Below are positions 17,320 through 26,234 of a DNA stretch of 64,000 bases, one piece after another. The position numbers were made by a program, and so were the translations under genes. The stretch comes from Gimesia aquarii (GTDB lineage: Bacteria; Planctomycetota; Planctomycetia; Planctomycetales; Planctomycetaceae). The first letter of the stretch is position 1, and each line of letters begins with the position of its first letter. The DNA is taken from assembly GCF_007748195.1 (NCBI RefSeq), contig NZ_CP037920.1:7250062-7314061 (forward strand). Direction: 5' to 3'. Under the pieces are notes generated by a model. It did no database searches. It was not told the DNA's origin and saw only the letters and a list, made by a program, of their open reading frames with translations.

Positions 17320-17991
17320 GGATTACTCCATCGTTACCGTGGTGGGATAGTTCTTGTTGAGTCAATTCTGGTTTCACGATTCCCAATTTCAAATCGCGCA
17401 TCATGAGATCTCAATTTTTGAGATACAGAATTGGTGTGAGCAGAAGGGCGTCCGTCCCATTGCAAACAATACTCTTAAGCAGGACAACGTGCTCCGTTGT
17501 TGTAACTTCATCATGTGCAAACAGTGGGACCCCAGAGGGGGATGGGATAACGTAGACCATTGCAGGTTCTACCATCAGTTATGTTCAGCGCAATCTTTAG
17601 TAGATCATGTTTTCCGACGCGGTCACTCAATGACGCTGGATCAGTGGCTTGTCGAAGACCCAGCCGGTATAGGTCAGCTCATGGTCGAGGTAGGATACGA
17701 AGAGAGCGTCAAATTGAGGTCGCTAAGGCAATCTAGTAAACGAGCTCAGTTGAGATACTGGAAGAGCATGGTATGGCGTGACCGATTGACTTCAGAGTGT
17801 CGAAGTCAATCAGAGTTCAAGTTGATGGTTTTGACATTAGATCGCTTTCTTTTGAGCAGATTGACAATCGAAATCATTCCCAATCCTTTTCATAATTGGG
17901 CTTTCGAAAACTCTTTTCGGTTCTGTTAAAATCAATTAACTTGAAACTGGACTTTATCTCTGCAAATTACCAAACATACTCGAAAAATAAA
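17320..17991. other. Stretch without a convincing gene; possible transposase relic
   Basis: A plus-strand frame at 17354-17929 is open for 191 codons but is rich in Cys, Trp, His and Gln and resembles no protein I know. On the minus strand around 17500-17680 a broken frame reads HDLLKIALNITDGRTCNGLR followed by YPIPL, reminiscent of the N-terminus of ISAs1/IS4-like transposases (DPR..G.RYPL). Stops interrupt it on both sides. The stretch is probably decayed mobile DNA. Confidence 0.3.
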
Positions 17992-18022
17992 AACACGGCC
18001 CCACAAATAGTGTGGCCGTGTT
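17992..18022 (-). terminator. Intrinsic terminator of the 415-aa gene
   Basis: AACACGGCC and GGCCGTGTT form a 9-bp stem extended by CAC/GTG after one mismatch, with a 5-base loop. On the minus strand it runs into TTTTATTTTTC. It lies ~50 bases after the stop at 18074. Confidence 0.8.
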
Positions 18023-18073
18023 CTAAAACGTATACATTTATGTCAAGAACGACTACGCCCCCGACATTGGCGA

Positions 18074-19321
18074 TCAAAGCTTTCCTTTCACCAAAATTAG
18101 GTTATCGCGATTAAAATTCTCAAATTCGTTAATTTGCAAGCTCGCTAACTTACCGTTTGAAGTACGCGAAGTACTATTTTGCATCTCCCCCATTATGGCT
18201 GAGAGAGACAATCCCAGTAAGATCAAAACAATTGGAAGAATCTTTGATTTAGAGCTTTGGTATGCTCGAATAAAGCGATTCACATACACTCTTCCCCACG
18301 TCTCACAGATGAATGGTAGGTGGGACTTTTTCAGATCAAGTTCGTATCCCAAGTGTAGACGCGAAACTCCGCGGGAATTTTTTGCTGCATCGAAAACGAG
18401 TTTAGCAAATTCTTCCGCTAGTGGATGTTTAATCTCGTTCAACGTTTCGATGAAGTTTAGGACATTGTACCAATGCCCTTCGTCAATATCGTGTGCCATT
18501 AGAGAAACTTCAAGTAGCTCAACCAATCCGGAGCGCATTCGATGAGTATCCGAAAGAAACAATCCTACATGCATATTAATATAACCTGCAAGCCCCCGAA
18601 TTTGACGCGTTGAAATTGCTCCTTCTGGTGAATTGTCAAGTTTAGCTACCGGCATTCCAGCGTCGTATAATCGTGATACCCATTCCCCAACCTGCTTAAA
18701 AACGGTGCAGGATACAGCACCTGACGCGAGAAATCGGCGTTTGCCATCAACGATTTCGGTCGCGTCGATGTGATGGGCGATTGCAACTAGAGTTTGACGA
18801 ATATTTCTAGCTGCAACTGTTTTCCATTGCGACTGACCAGGCAACTTTGCTGCAAGTGCAAACATCTCATCACTGGTGACAAAATCTTCCAAATAGTGGA
18901 AGCCGGTCGGCTGCGGAAATTTGCTTTCGTCAAGTAACTGTTCAATCTGTGCTGTGTGCTTCAATAAACGCCGTGATTCTTCGGTTTTGCCATTGATATC
19001 GATTGGGTCAACTAGATCAATGTTGCCACGTGAAGAACAGCGACGGATGATCAATTCACACCAGTCTGTTAAACGATTACTGGACCAGCCATTTAGAAAA
19101 ACGGGCATTCCCTGTTCCATTCTTTCACGCCAGTTTCCATCAACGGCATATTCATTAAAGAACTGTGTTAAGACATGGCGTTTTCTTGAGTCTCCTGTAA
19201 GGCGGAGTGCGAGTCCATTCATACCGAGGTGCTCATTGTTCATGTAGTCATCGCCGACCTTAAGCGCGCGACTGTAAAGATGTAGTAGTCCTGTCGATGC
19301 GGTTTTTTTCTTTCCTGACAT
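18074..19321 (-). CDS. Unknown 415-aa protein with C-terminal membrane segment
   Basis: I do not recognise a family. The first ~345 residues are soluble and helix-rich, with no signal peptide; they begin MSGKKKTASTGLLHLYSRAL and include HYLEDFVTSDEMFALAAKL and AHHIDATEIVDGKRRFLASG. One hydrophobic segment at ~359-378 (ILPIVLILLGLSLSAIMG) is followed by a 37-residue polar tail, so it may be tail-anchored facing the cytoplasm. It has a good terminator and an otherwise unshared position between the CarF-like gene region and yjbQ, inside the stretch bounded by yjbQ repeats. It is probably part of the same acquired segment. Function cannot be inferred. Confidence 0.65.
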   Translation of the reverse strand: MSGKKKTASTGLLHLYSRALKVGDDYMNNEHLGMNGLALRLTGDSRKRHVLTQFFNEYAVDGNWRERMEQGMPVFLNGWSSNRLTDWCELIIRRCSSRGNIDLVDPIDINGKTEESRRLLKHTAQIEQLLDESKFPQPTGFHYLEDFVTSDEMFALAAKLPGQSQWKTVAARNIRQTLVAIAHHIDATEIVDGKRRFLASGAVSCTVFKQVGEWVSRLYDAGMPVAKLDNSPEGAISTRQIRGLAGYINMHVGLFLSDTHRMRSGLVELLEVSLMAHDIDEGHWYNVLNFIETLNEIKHPLAEEFAKLVFDAAKNSRGVSRLHLGYELDLKKSHLPFICETWGRVYVNRFIRAYQSSKSKILPIVLILLGLSLSAIMGEMQNSTSRTSNGKLASLQINEFENFNRDNLILVKGKL

Positions 19322-19739
19322 GGTTCATCCTCTACATAATGTAATTAAAGTCCTAGTTTCTGAGATTGCTCATTTTAATTTCATCGCTGTGTGCATTGTA
19401 ATCGCACTTTGTGAGACAGATTATAACTTATTTCTGCTTGCGCGTTGAAGTTGTCATGGGAACGGAAAAACAAGTTAAAAGGTTCAAAGTCATTTTATTA
19501 GCTGAAAACTCTGTCCTAAGTGGGGAGGGAGTATGGGCTTAGTCCCTTTACTGCTCGTTGGTTTCTGTGTCTAAGCAACCGTACTATTTCGATTGGTAGT
19601 CCAGCCTCAGTTAGAACCGAATTGAGCATTAACGGCATTGAGTTCTCCGAACAATTTCAATCAAGAGATTATTCTGTTTTGTGATCGGCCACTGATAATG
19701 GCAATTGTCACACGACTTTGTATTCTATTTTCAGCTGAT
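19322..19739. other. Intergenic region between intact yjbQ and the 415-aa gene
   Basis: About 420 bases without a recognisable gene. If an element integrated at the 3' end of yjbQ, one of its boundaries should be at or near 19740. I see no clear inverted repeat, tRNA or attachment core here apart from the yjbQ end itself. Confidence 0.35.
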
Positions 19740-20174
19740 CTACTCCCCAATAATCTTCACAAGTATCCGTTTCCGCCTGCGACCATCAAATTCATAATAA
19801 AAGATGTGTTCCCAAGGTCCCAGGTGCAGTTTACCATCTGTGATCGCAACGACCACTTCGCGGCCCATGATCTGGCGTTTATGGTGAGCGTCGGCGTTGT
19901 CTTCCCCCGTCCGGTTGTGAAGATACCCGCCGGTATTGGGATCACTGCCCGCATCAAACGGAGCCAGATCCTCCAGCCAACGGTCATAGTCTGCATGCAG
20001 CCCCGACTCGTTGTCGTTGATAAAAACTGACGCGGTTATGTGCATTGCGTTAATGAGTATTAAACCATCGGAAACCCCACTTTCTTCGACCAACTGTTCC
20101 ACATCATTATGAATCGACACAATCTGGCGTCTCTGGGGGATATCCATCCAGAGCTCTTTAGTAAGTGATTTCAT
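19740..20174 (-). CDS. yjbQ: YjbQ family protein (UPF0047), intact
   Basis: A 144-residue member of the conserved YjbQ/UPF0047 family. [20 protein letters not shown] and [18 protein letters not shown] are family blocks, with the conserved His/Asp residues that line the putative active site. Some relatives have thiamin phosphate synthase-like activity in vitro, but the physiological role is unsettled. The frame is complete from [14 protein letters not shown] to KIIGE. Its last codons ATT-ATT-GGG-GAG are repeated at 15583-15595 and 15239-15251. Confidence 0.9.
   Translation of the reverse strand: MKSLTKELWMDIPQRRQIVSIHNDVEQLVEESGVSDGLILINAMHITASVFINDNESGLHADYDRWLEDLAPFDAGSDPNTGGYLHNRTGEDNADAHHKRQIMGREVVVAITDGKLHLGPWEHIFYYEFDGRRRKRILVKIIGE
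19742..20051. repeat. yjbQ direct repeat, intact copy
   Basis: Matches the truncated copy at 15583-15880, apart from a short in-frame insertion around [10 protein letters not shown]. Homology ends after GCATTGCGTT, 42 codons into the intact gene. Confidence 0.8.
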
Positions 20175-20499
20175 GTTACAAGGTTACTCCCATTCTTTGA
20201 TATTTTCAGAGCGTATGCTGGTGTAGTTTCCCTGATTTACAGTAAGCGAGTTCAGCCCATGGCCATCGCAACCCGTAAAGTAATTGCTAAAAAAGAAGAT
20301 CGAGCCGCAGACTGAGACAAATCAATCATGAAAATCATATTCGTGTTGTGACTACTGAAACTTTCTCTCAATATAAAGAAACATTTCAATAAAAAGTAGA
20401 GATCTCAAGCTCCACCACAATGACAGATTTTTTTAGAAACTCGGATATTATCTCATTCTGCCCTTGACTAGACTGATAATCTAGATCAACATTCTAATC
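20175..20499. other. Intergenic region upstream of yjbQ and the TetR gene
   Basis: This divergent region should hold both promoters. An 18-codon frame at ~20260 (MAIATRKVIAKK...) has no good ribosome binding site and is not called. The only clear structure is the imperfect palindrome at 20464-20489. Confidence 0.4.
20464..20489. promoter_or_regulatory. Imperfect palindrome before the TetR gene (candidate operator)
   Basis: TTGACTAGA and TCTAGATCAA are near-perfect inverted arms around CTGATAA, ending 10 bases before the ATG at 20500. TetR regulators usually bind such sites to repress themselves. TTGACT may double as a -35 element. Inferred only. Confidence 0.4.
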
Positions 20500-21129
20500 A
20501 TGAATAATAAGTCTAACAACATGTTACGAGCAAAAAGTGGACGTCGAATCTCGACGGAACAGCGACGTCGTGAAATTCTTGATGCTGCACTGGCCTGCTT
20601 TTTAGATAATGGTGTGGCAGGCACTACAATCGAACAAATTCGAATCGCTTCAAAGGCCAGCCACGGCAGCATCTACCACCTGTTTCGTAGCAAAAATGAA
20701 ATTGCACTCACTCTCTTCGTCGAAGGGATGCATGACTATCATCGAAAGATCTTACAAGCCTTGGAGAATGAATCTACAGCTTATGGCTGCATGCGTGCCA
20801 TGATTACCACCCACTTGCAAGATGTGAAAGATGACCCGCCGCTGGCCCTTTATCTAACACGACTTGGGATGGCTGACGATCTCGGAGAAATCAGTGAACA
20901 ATATCGATCATTGAATGACGATTATGTTCAATCCGTTTGGCCACACTTCGAACCGTTTGTCAAACAGGGTGAGATTGTTCGACATTCTCCAGAACTTTAT
21001 ATCTCATTAATCGTTGGTCCCGCCATTCATTTATGTCGAAGCTGGCTCCGCGGGCGCGTTGATCAGGACCTACTCTCAGCGACCAACACTTTAGTGGAAG
21101 CCGCGTGGATGTCGCTGCAGCCAAAATGA
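20500..21129 (+). CDS. TetR/AcrR family transcriptional regulator
   Basis: A 209-residue regulator. STEQRRREILDAALACFLDN followed by GVAGTTIEQI and KASHGSIYHLFRSKNEIAL is the TetR N-terminal helix-turn-helix (residues ~18-65). The all-helical ligand-binding domain follows. The next gene is 66 bases downstream in the same direction, so the secreted protein and the Gfo/Idh/MocA oxidoreductase may be its targets. The ligand is unknown. Confidence 0.92.
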   Translation: MNNKSNNMLRAKSGRRISTEQRRREILDAALACFLDNGVAGTTIEQIRIASKASHGSIYHLFRSKNEIALTLFVEGMHDYHRKILQALENESTAYGCMRAMITTHLQDVKDDPPLALYLTRLGMADDLGEISEQYRSLNDDYVQSVWPHFEPFVKQGEIVRHSPELYISLIVGPAIHLCRSWLRGRVDQDLLSATNTLVEAAWMSLQPK

Positions 21130-21195
21130 CGTTATTTCGAAATGGGAACATTCATTGAGTGGTACTTCTAACATAACCAACATCAAGAGCATAAA

Positions 21196-22260
21196 ATGAA
21201 CTCATTTACTTACACAAAACAAGGTGCTATTACCTGCCTGCTGACATTCAGTATCACCTTGGCCTTGATGTTCAGATCGAGTCTGTTTGCTGACGATTCA
21301 AAATCGAGTCGAATTACTGTTTCAAAAGTCGAGAACGCGCTCCTTAAACCAAACAGTACGAAAGACAGTTTTCATTTCGAAACGAAACAGATACGGGGAA
21401 CGATTCGTCTGGATGGCCCCTACCATGGAGTCAATCGACTGACTGATAAGCGCACGGGAAAACAAGTCATTGATGAGAGATATTCAGCTTTGAATTTCTA
21501 TAAATTGATGTCCGTCAATCAAGTCATGGGTGAGCCGCGGAAGATGGAACGCACGATCAAATACGGCGCGCATTGGGCCGAAGTGAAATGGGCTCCGACT
21601 GAGTCACATCAGGCCGTTCTCACAGCACGATATGAAGTAATTGAGCCGAACGCCATCGATCTCACATTGACGGTTCAATCACGGGGAACATACTCGGGCT
21701 ACGAAGTGTTTATGCCTAATTATTTTAACAAGTCATTTCGACCCTACATCTATTTATGGACACGCGGCCGTCAGGCAGAAGAACTTGTCTTACCACGAGT
21801 CAACGATGTCTTTCGTGAAACAGTGTTGGTTTTTCCTCGTGATGCCCACGCAGCACGGCACTGTATCGATGGACGTTGGGATCGAAGTGAATGGAACCGG
21901 TCCACAGTTCAGATGTGTCCTGTGCGCCATTATGCACGTTGCTTCGCCTTCATGGCAGATAAAGAAAAACAATTGGGAGTTGTGCTGATGTCGCAACCTC
22001 AGGATTGTTATGCGATTAGTACACGATACCATGCTGACAAAGACTCTGAGCGCCTCACTTCTTACAGTGCGTTCGACTTCTCGCTGTTCGGCGATTATCT
22101 GATACCAGGTGATAAGAGAACGGTTAAAGTTCGTTTGGCTTTGACTGCCTTGGATCGAAACATGTCACAACCATTGAAGCTTTACCAGACATTCACGGCA
22201 GAGAGGGACGATCGGCGAAATCAATCGAAGCAACTCAACTCAGAAGGGATGACACCATGA
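21196..22260 (+). CDS. Secreted protein of unknown function, coupled to an oxidoreductase
   Basis: A 354-residue exported protein. A leader at ~10-32 (CLLTFSITLALMFRSSLFA-DD) looks like a signal peptide. The rest is beta-rich, with GTIRLDGPYHGVNRLTDKRT and EPNAIDLTLTVQSRGTYSGYEV, and resembles planctomycete secreted carbohydrate-associated proteins in general style only. No catalytic motif is recognised. Its TGA overlaps the ATG of the next gene (ATGA), so the two proteins are translationally coupled and probably act together. Confidence 0.75.
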   Translation: MNSFTYTKQGAITCLLTFSITLALMFRSSLFADDSKSSRITVSKVENALLKPNSTKDSFHFETKQIRGTIRLDGPYHGVNRLTDKRTGKQVIDERYSALNFYKLMSVNQVMGEPRKMERTIKYGAHWAEVKWAPTESHQAVLTARYEVIEPNAIDLTLTVQSRGTYSGYEVFMPNYFNKSFRPYIYLWTRGRQAEELVLPRVNDVFRETVLVFPRDAHAARHCIDGRWDRSEWNRSTVQMCPVRHYARCFAFMADKEKQLGVVLMSQPQDCYAISTRYHADKDSERLTSYSAFDFSLFGDYLIPGDKRTVKVRLALTALDRNMSQPLKLYQTFTAERDDRRNQSKQLNSEGMTP

Positions 22261-23555
22261 ATGATGCTCAAGATTCTCAAACCTCGCGTCGAGGATTCCT
22301 ACATTCATCGGCTTCTGCTGCGGTAGGCGGGGCATTGGCTTCTCAGATTGGTTTTCCGGCTATCGCCTCTGGTACGGGGAATACAGAAACGCTACGGATC
22401 GGGCTGATTGGCTGTGGCGGACGTGGGTCTGGTGCAGCGTTAAATGCCTTGAAAGCCGACAACAATGTTGAACTCTCTGCTATGGGTGATGTGTTTAAAG
22501 ACAATCTTGAATCGAGCTTGAACCTACTCCAAAAGGAACTCCCGGAAAAAGTGAAGGTGCCCGTAAATCAACGATTTGTCGGCTTTGATGCCTATCAGAA
22601 AGTGATTGACAGCGACGTCGATATTGTCTTGCTGGCCACGCCACCTGGTTTTCGACCTTTGCATCTTAAAGCTGCCGTTGAAGGTGGCAAACATGTGTTT
22701 ATTGAAATCACTGCTGCAATCGACGCCCCCGGCGTTCGTTCTGTGCTGAAGTCGTCTGAGTTGGCCCGGGCAAAAGGCCTCACAATCGTCTCTGGATTTT
22801 GCTGGCGATATAATCATAGTCTTCAGGCAACAGCAGAACAAATTCGTGCAGGTGCTATCGGAGAAGTTCGCGCACTGTACGCCACCTATTATCGTGGTGC
22901 ACTCCATCATAAATACCACGGAGAGCGTACACCTGAAATGACCGATATGGAATGGCAACTTCGCGACTGGTATAATTATCTCTGGCTTTCCGGCGATGTG
23001 ACCCTCTTGCTCTCCGGCGCACATAGCGTCGATAAAATGTCCTGGTGGCTCAATGACGTCATGCCGACCGCGGCCGTTGCCCTCGGGAGCCGCGCGATTC
23101 CCTCTGAAGCAAACACGTTTGATAACGGCTTTGTTGTTTACGAGTATGCCAACGGTATTCGAGGATTTCTCGGCTGTCGATCACAAGACGGATGTTATAC
23201 ATCAAACGGAGACTACATCATTGGAACAAAGGGAATTTGCAAAATTTCCCGCACACCCGTAATTGAGGGAGAAACCAATTGGCGCTATCGTGGCGTGAAA
23301 AACAACATGTACCAAACTGAACACGATGAACTCATCGCCTCAATCCGTGCCGGCAAGCCGATCAATGATGGTACGAGAATGGCTCGCACAACAATGATGG
23401 CCATTTTAGGCAGGATGGCCGCCTACACAGGTAAAAGGATTACATGGGAGCAGGCTCTCAACTCACAGCAAAAGCTTGTACCTGACGAACTGGACTGGGA
23501 TCTGAAAATCGACCAACCTCCGTTAGCTGTACCGGGGTTGACACGGTTTATTTAA
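22257..23555 (+). CDS. Tat-exported Gfo/Idh/MocA family oxidoreductase
   Basis: An NAD(P)-dependent sugar-type oxidoreductase of 432 residues. The N-terminus SRRGFLHSSASAAVGGALAS is a twin-arginine signal. LRIGLIGCGGRGSGAALNAL starts the Rossmann fold, and GGKHVFIEIT corresponds to the conserved 'GKHVxxEKP' region, with Ile-Thr in place of Lys-Pro. Export with bound cofactor fits the Tat signal. Planctomycetes have many such proteins, some acting on sugars in the periplasm; this substrate is unknown. Loss of the conserved Lys in the EKP motif suggests altered chemistry. Co-translated with the upstream secreted protein. Confidence 0.88.
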   Translation: MNDAQDSQTSRRGFLHSSASAAVGGALASQIGFPAIASGTGNTETLRIGLIGCGGRGSGAALNALKADNNVELSAMGDVFKDNLESSLNLLQKELPEKVKVPVNQRFVGFDAYQKVIDSDVDIVLLATPPGFRPLHLKAAVEGGKHVFIEITAAIDAPGVRSVLKSSELARAKGLTIVSGFCWRYNHSLQATAEQIRAGAIGEVRALYATYYRGALHHKYHGERTPEMTDMEWQLRDWYNYLWLSGDVTLLLSGAHSVDKMSWWLNDVMPTAAVALGSRAIPSEANTFDNGFVVYEYANGIRGFLGCRSQDGCYTSNGDYIIGTKGICKISRTPVIEGETNWRYRGVKNNMYQTEHDELIASIRAGKPINDGTRMARTTMMAILGRMAAYTGKRITWEQALNSQQKLVPDELDWDLKIDQPPLAVPGLTRFI

Positions 23556-23656
23556 TTCTTTTTTTAGGTTTCCAATCTGCCGTGCCACATCGAGTCTGAT
23601 AGAATTGCTGATGACCTTTTCACAGATGTTTTACAGGCTCTGGTAGTAGAGACCGG

Positions 23657-24721
23657 CTAAGCCAATTTTTCGTGGGCAGTCAGAATCAAGTTTTCGGTTT
23701 CTTCCCAGTCGATACACTCATCAGTGATGGAAACACCATACTGTAGCTGTGACAGATCGTCTGTCAGTTTTTGGTTACCAGCATGCAGGTTGCTTTCCAG
23801 CATTAAACCGATAATTGTTTCGTTACCGGCGACGCGCTGGTCAATCACATCATTCCATACAATGCCCTGATTACGATAATCCTTGTTGGAATTGGCATGG
23901 CTACAATCGACCAAAAAGTGAGGAGAAAGCCCTGCCGATCTGAGTCGATCGGCGGCAGCCTTCAAATGTTCCCGTTGGTAATTTGGCCCAGAGCGTCCAC
24001 CACGTAAAATCAGATGCCCCCAAGGATTTCCTTTGGTATTTATAACACAGGTCTGTCCATCTGCATCAATACCCAGAAAGCTATGTGGGCTTTGTGCTGC
24101 AAGCATGGCATTTAATGCGACATCCAGACTGCCGTCGGTACCATTCTTATAACCGACGGGCATTGATAATCCGCTGGCCATCTGACGGTGTGTCGGCGAT
24201 TCTGTAGTACGTGCACCAATAGATGCGATCGAAATGGCATCCGCAATATATTGAGGTGTAATCGGTTCCAACATTTCCGTTGCCGTAGGAAGTCCGATTT
24301 CACCGATTTGGAGTAATAACTGACGGGCAATCTTTAAACCAGAGGAAACATCAAAGGTCCCATCCAGATGTGGGTCATTAATGAGGCCTTTCCAACCGAC
24401 AGTGGTGCGTGGTTTTTCGAAATAAACCCGCATGATCAAAAACATGCAGTCGTCAACTTTTGAAGAGAGTTCTTTCAAACGTTTGGCATAGTCGACAGCT
24501 GCCTGGGGATCATGAATTGAGCAGGGACCGACCACGACGATCAGTCGCTGGTCTTCTCCGGAAAGGATGCGTTTAATTTTTTCACGGGACTCACTGACTG
24601 TCTGGGTCACTTTATCCGTACGCTTGTAAGTCTCTTTGAGTTCCTTAGGAGCAACCAGACGGATCGAATCATGAACGTTGACGTTTTGTATGGGTAGCAT
24701 CGGTTCTTCAATCGTTTTCAT
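23657..24721 (-). CDS. aroG: 3-Deoxy-7-phosphoheptulonate synthase (class I DAHP synthase)
   Basis: Catalyses the first step of the shikimate pathway, condensing phosphoenolpyruvate and erythrose 4-phosphate. At 354 residues it has the usual length of the AroF/G/H type. LIVVVGPCSIHDPQAAVDYA, MRVYFEKPRTTVGWKGLIND and HFLVDCSHANSNKDYRNQ carry the metal- and PEP-binding residues. SFLGIDADGQTCVINTKGNP and HLILRGGRSGPNY complete the barrel. It begins 22 bases after the shikimate kinase stop, so the two form an aromatic amino-acid operon. Which of the aroF/G/H paralogues it matches best, and its feedback control, cannot be told by eye. Confidence 0.95.
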   Translation of the reverse strand: MKTIEEPMLPIQNVNVHDSIRLVAPKELKETYKRTDKVTQTVSESREKIKRILSGEDQRLIVVVGPCSIHDPQAAVDYAKRLKELSSKVDDCMFLIMRVYFEKPRTTVGWKGLINDPHLDGTFDVSSGLKIARQLLLQIGEIGLPTATEMLEPITPQYIADAISIASIGARTTESPTHRQMASGLSMPVGYKNGTDGSLDVALNAMLAAQSPHSFLGIDADGQTCVINTKGNPWGHLILRGGRSGPNYQREHLKAAADRLRSAGLSPHFLVDCSHANSNKDYRNQGIVWNDVIDQRVAGNETIIGLMLESNLHAGNQKLTDDLSQLQYGVSITDECIDWEETENLILTAHEKLA

Positions 24722-24743
24722 TAATATTAAGTGAAGTAATCTA

Positions 24744-25265
24744 TTAGAAAGCCAGTTGCTGACAGATTTGGGAGACCACTTCCTGTGGAGTTAGTTGGGA
24801 GGCATCTATTTTTATTTGTGCGTACTTTTCATAAAGTGCATATCGGCTCTTGTACAGTTCTGCCAGGCTCGTTCCTGGCTCTATCAACACACCCCGGTCA
24901 AAGGCATCTGAAATACGTTGTTCCAGCACTTCAGGAGACACATCCAGCCATACTATCGTACCAAGAGAACGAAGATGTTGCATGGCTTCATTACTATAAC
25001 AGACACTCCCTCCTGTAGAAATGATCGATCCTGCCGATTGAATGGATTGAACGTATGCAGACTCAATTTTGCGAAACCCCTCTGCAGAATGCTCGGAGAT
25101 AATCTCTATAAGTCTTTGAGACTCGCCGGACTCTATCAATTCATCCGTATCAAGGAATGGAAAGCCTGTCTGTTCAGACAGTAGTTTACCGACTGTCGAT
25201 TTTCCAGACCCGGGCATACCAATAAGTACAACCCCTCTTACAGAGGGATTGTCGTTTTGGACCAT
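24744..25265 (-). CDS. aroK: Shikimate kinase
   Basis: Phosphorylates shikimate with ATP. GMPGSGKST at residues ~16-24 is the Walker A loop, LDTDELIE contains the shikimate-binding Asp, and FRKIES and STGGSVCYSNEAM match the substrate-binding blocks. About 173 residues, the family norm. I chose the ATG at 25265, which follows GGGGAG by eight bases; an adjacent GTG could add one residue. First gene of a two-gene operon with aroG. Confidence 0.94.
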   Translation of the reverse strand: MVQNDNPSVRGVVLIGMPGSGKSTVGKLLSEQTGFPFLDTDELIESGESQRLIEIISEHSAEGFRKIESAYVQSIQSAGSIISTGGSVCYSNEAMQHLRSLGTIVWLDVSPEVLEQRISDAFDRGVLIEPGTSLAELYKSRYALYEKYAQIKIDASQLTPQEVVSQICQQLAF

Positions 25266-25661
25266 CACTGTTTCTCCCCAAGATTGAATAAGGGAAGTCT
25301 AGAAATTGCTCGCAAAATGTCTTTTGTGAATTCTAAGGCCAAAAACATAAATGGTGCATCTTCAACATATATAATGACTTATGTAATATAAGCATAATAT
25401 GTGTTCGAAAATTAATAAAAAATCTAATAAAGAGAAAACAAATAATCTCACAATTATTGTCTAATAGTGTCTAAGTGGAAGTTAAGTTGAAAGTTAAATA
25501 GTTATTATCTAGTTGAAATGAACACAAGCATCAGTTTGATGTTTATAGAAATTTCGCTGGAATTTTGCTCGTCAAACATCTTAACAATTCTGTTAAGACA
25601 TTGTTGTTATGTTTCTATAACGGCAATCTGAGTTATTCTGAAGCTCGAAGAATCGAATTCA
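25266..25661. other. Divergent intergenic region between aroK and the ECF sigma gene
   Basis: About 400 very AT-rich bases, expected to contain the promoters of aroK-aroG and of the secretion operon. Apart from the palindrome at 25579-25598 I see no gene or repeat. Confidence 0.4.
25579..25598. promoter_or_regulatory. Perfect inverted repeat upstream of the ECF sigma gene
   Basis: TCTTAACA-ATTC-TGTTAAGA has perfect 8-bp arms and a 4-base centre, 63 bases before the sigma-factor ATG. With no T-tract it is more likely an operator than a terminator. The binding protein is unknown. Confidence 0.5.
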
Positions 25662-26234
25662 ATGGTGGAAAAACTGTCACCTGTCAAGTTTGCCGCAAAG
25701 ATACGCTGTTGTGCCAACGATCTCGATGATCATGGTGTCAGTAAGTTAGGTTCGCTTTACGATTTGACGGCACATCGTCTCATCAGGTATGCAGTGACGG
25801 TCACAAAGAACACAGCTGACGCCGAGGACGCAATTCAAGCTACAATGGTGCGGATCGCCATGAGACCCCAAATTTTGGCAACGGCACAGCAACCTTGGGC
25901 CTATTTATTGAGAGTCACAAGAAACGAAGCATTAAGAATTTTACAAAAACGAAAACCATTACAAATCTTCTCACAGTGCAAACAGCTCTGGTCACGAGAT
26001 TCTGCAACTGTGGAAGAGAATGACGAAGCACAAGTAATCAGGCGGGCATTAAAACGACTGCCGACGAACCAGTCGGAAGTTGTCGTTTTAAAGATTTGGG
26101 AGGATATGACATTTGCTGAAATTGCCAATGTGCTGGATGAATCGCCCAATACCGTGGCCAGTCGCTATCGTTATGCACTCCAAAAGCTAGATAATTACCT
26201 GCGTCCCACGACGCGTGAGGATATCAATGTTTGA
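25662..26234 (+). CDS. ECF-type sigma-70 family RNA polymerase sigma factor
   Basis: A 190-residue extracytoplasmic-function sigma factor. Region 2 is at ~35-100 (NTADAEDAIQATMVRIAMRP, then AYLLRVTRNEALRILQKRKP). Region 4 is at ~125-185 (ALKRLPTNQSEVVVLKIWED, then MTFAEIANVLDESPNTVASR). It heads the secretion-like operon and its last 8 bases overlap the next gene. It probably directs RNA polymerase to this operon or to genes for its substrates. No classical anti-sigma zinc finger is visible; the small membrane protein next to it is the candidate regulator. Confidence 0.92.
   Translation: MVEKLSPVKFAAKIRCCANDLDDHGVSKLGSLYDLTAHRLIRYAVTVTKNTADAEDAIQATMVRIAMRPQILATAQQPWAYLLRVTRNEALRILQKRKPLQIFSQCKQLWSRDSATVEENDEAQVIRRALKRLPTNQSEVVVLKIWEDMTFAEIANVLDESPNTVASRYRYALQKLDNYLRPTTREDINV

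Noticed and set aside
17354..17929. 191-codon plus-strand open frame
   Set aside because: Its composition (many Cys, Trp, His, Gln) and lack of a ribosome binding site do not look like a protein, and it overlaps likely decayed mobile DNA.
20260..20316. 18-codon frame MAIATRKVIAKK...
   Set aside because: Very short, weak translation signal, no relation to neighbours.
23556..23656. T-rich run after the Gfo/Idh/MocA gene as a terminator
   Set aside because: TTCTTTTTTTA is present but no convincing stem precedes it.
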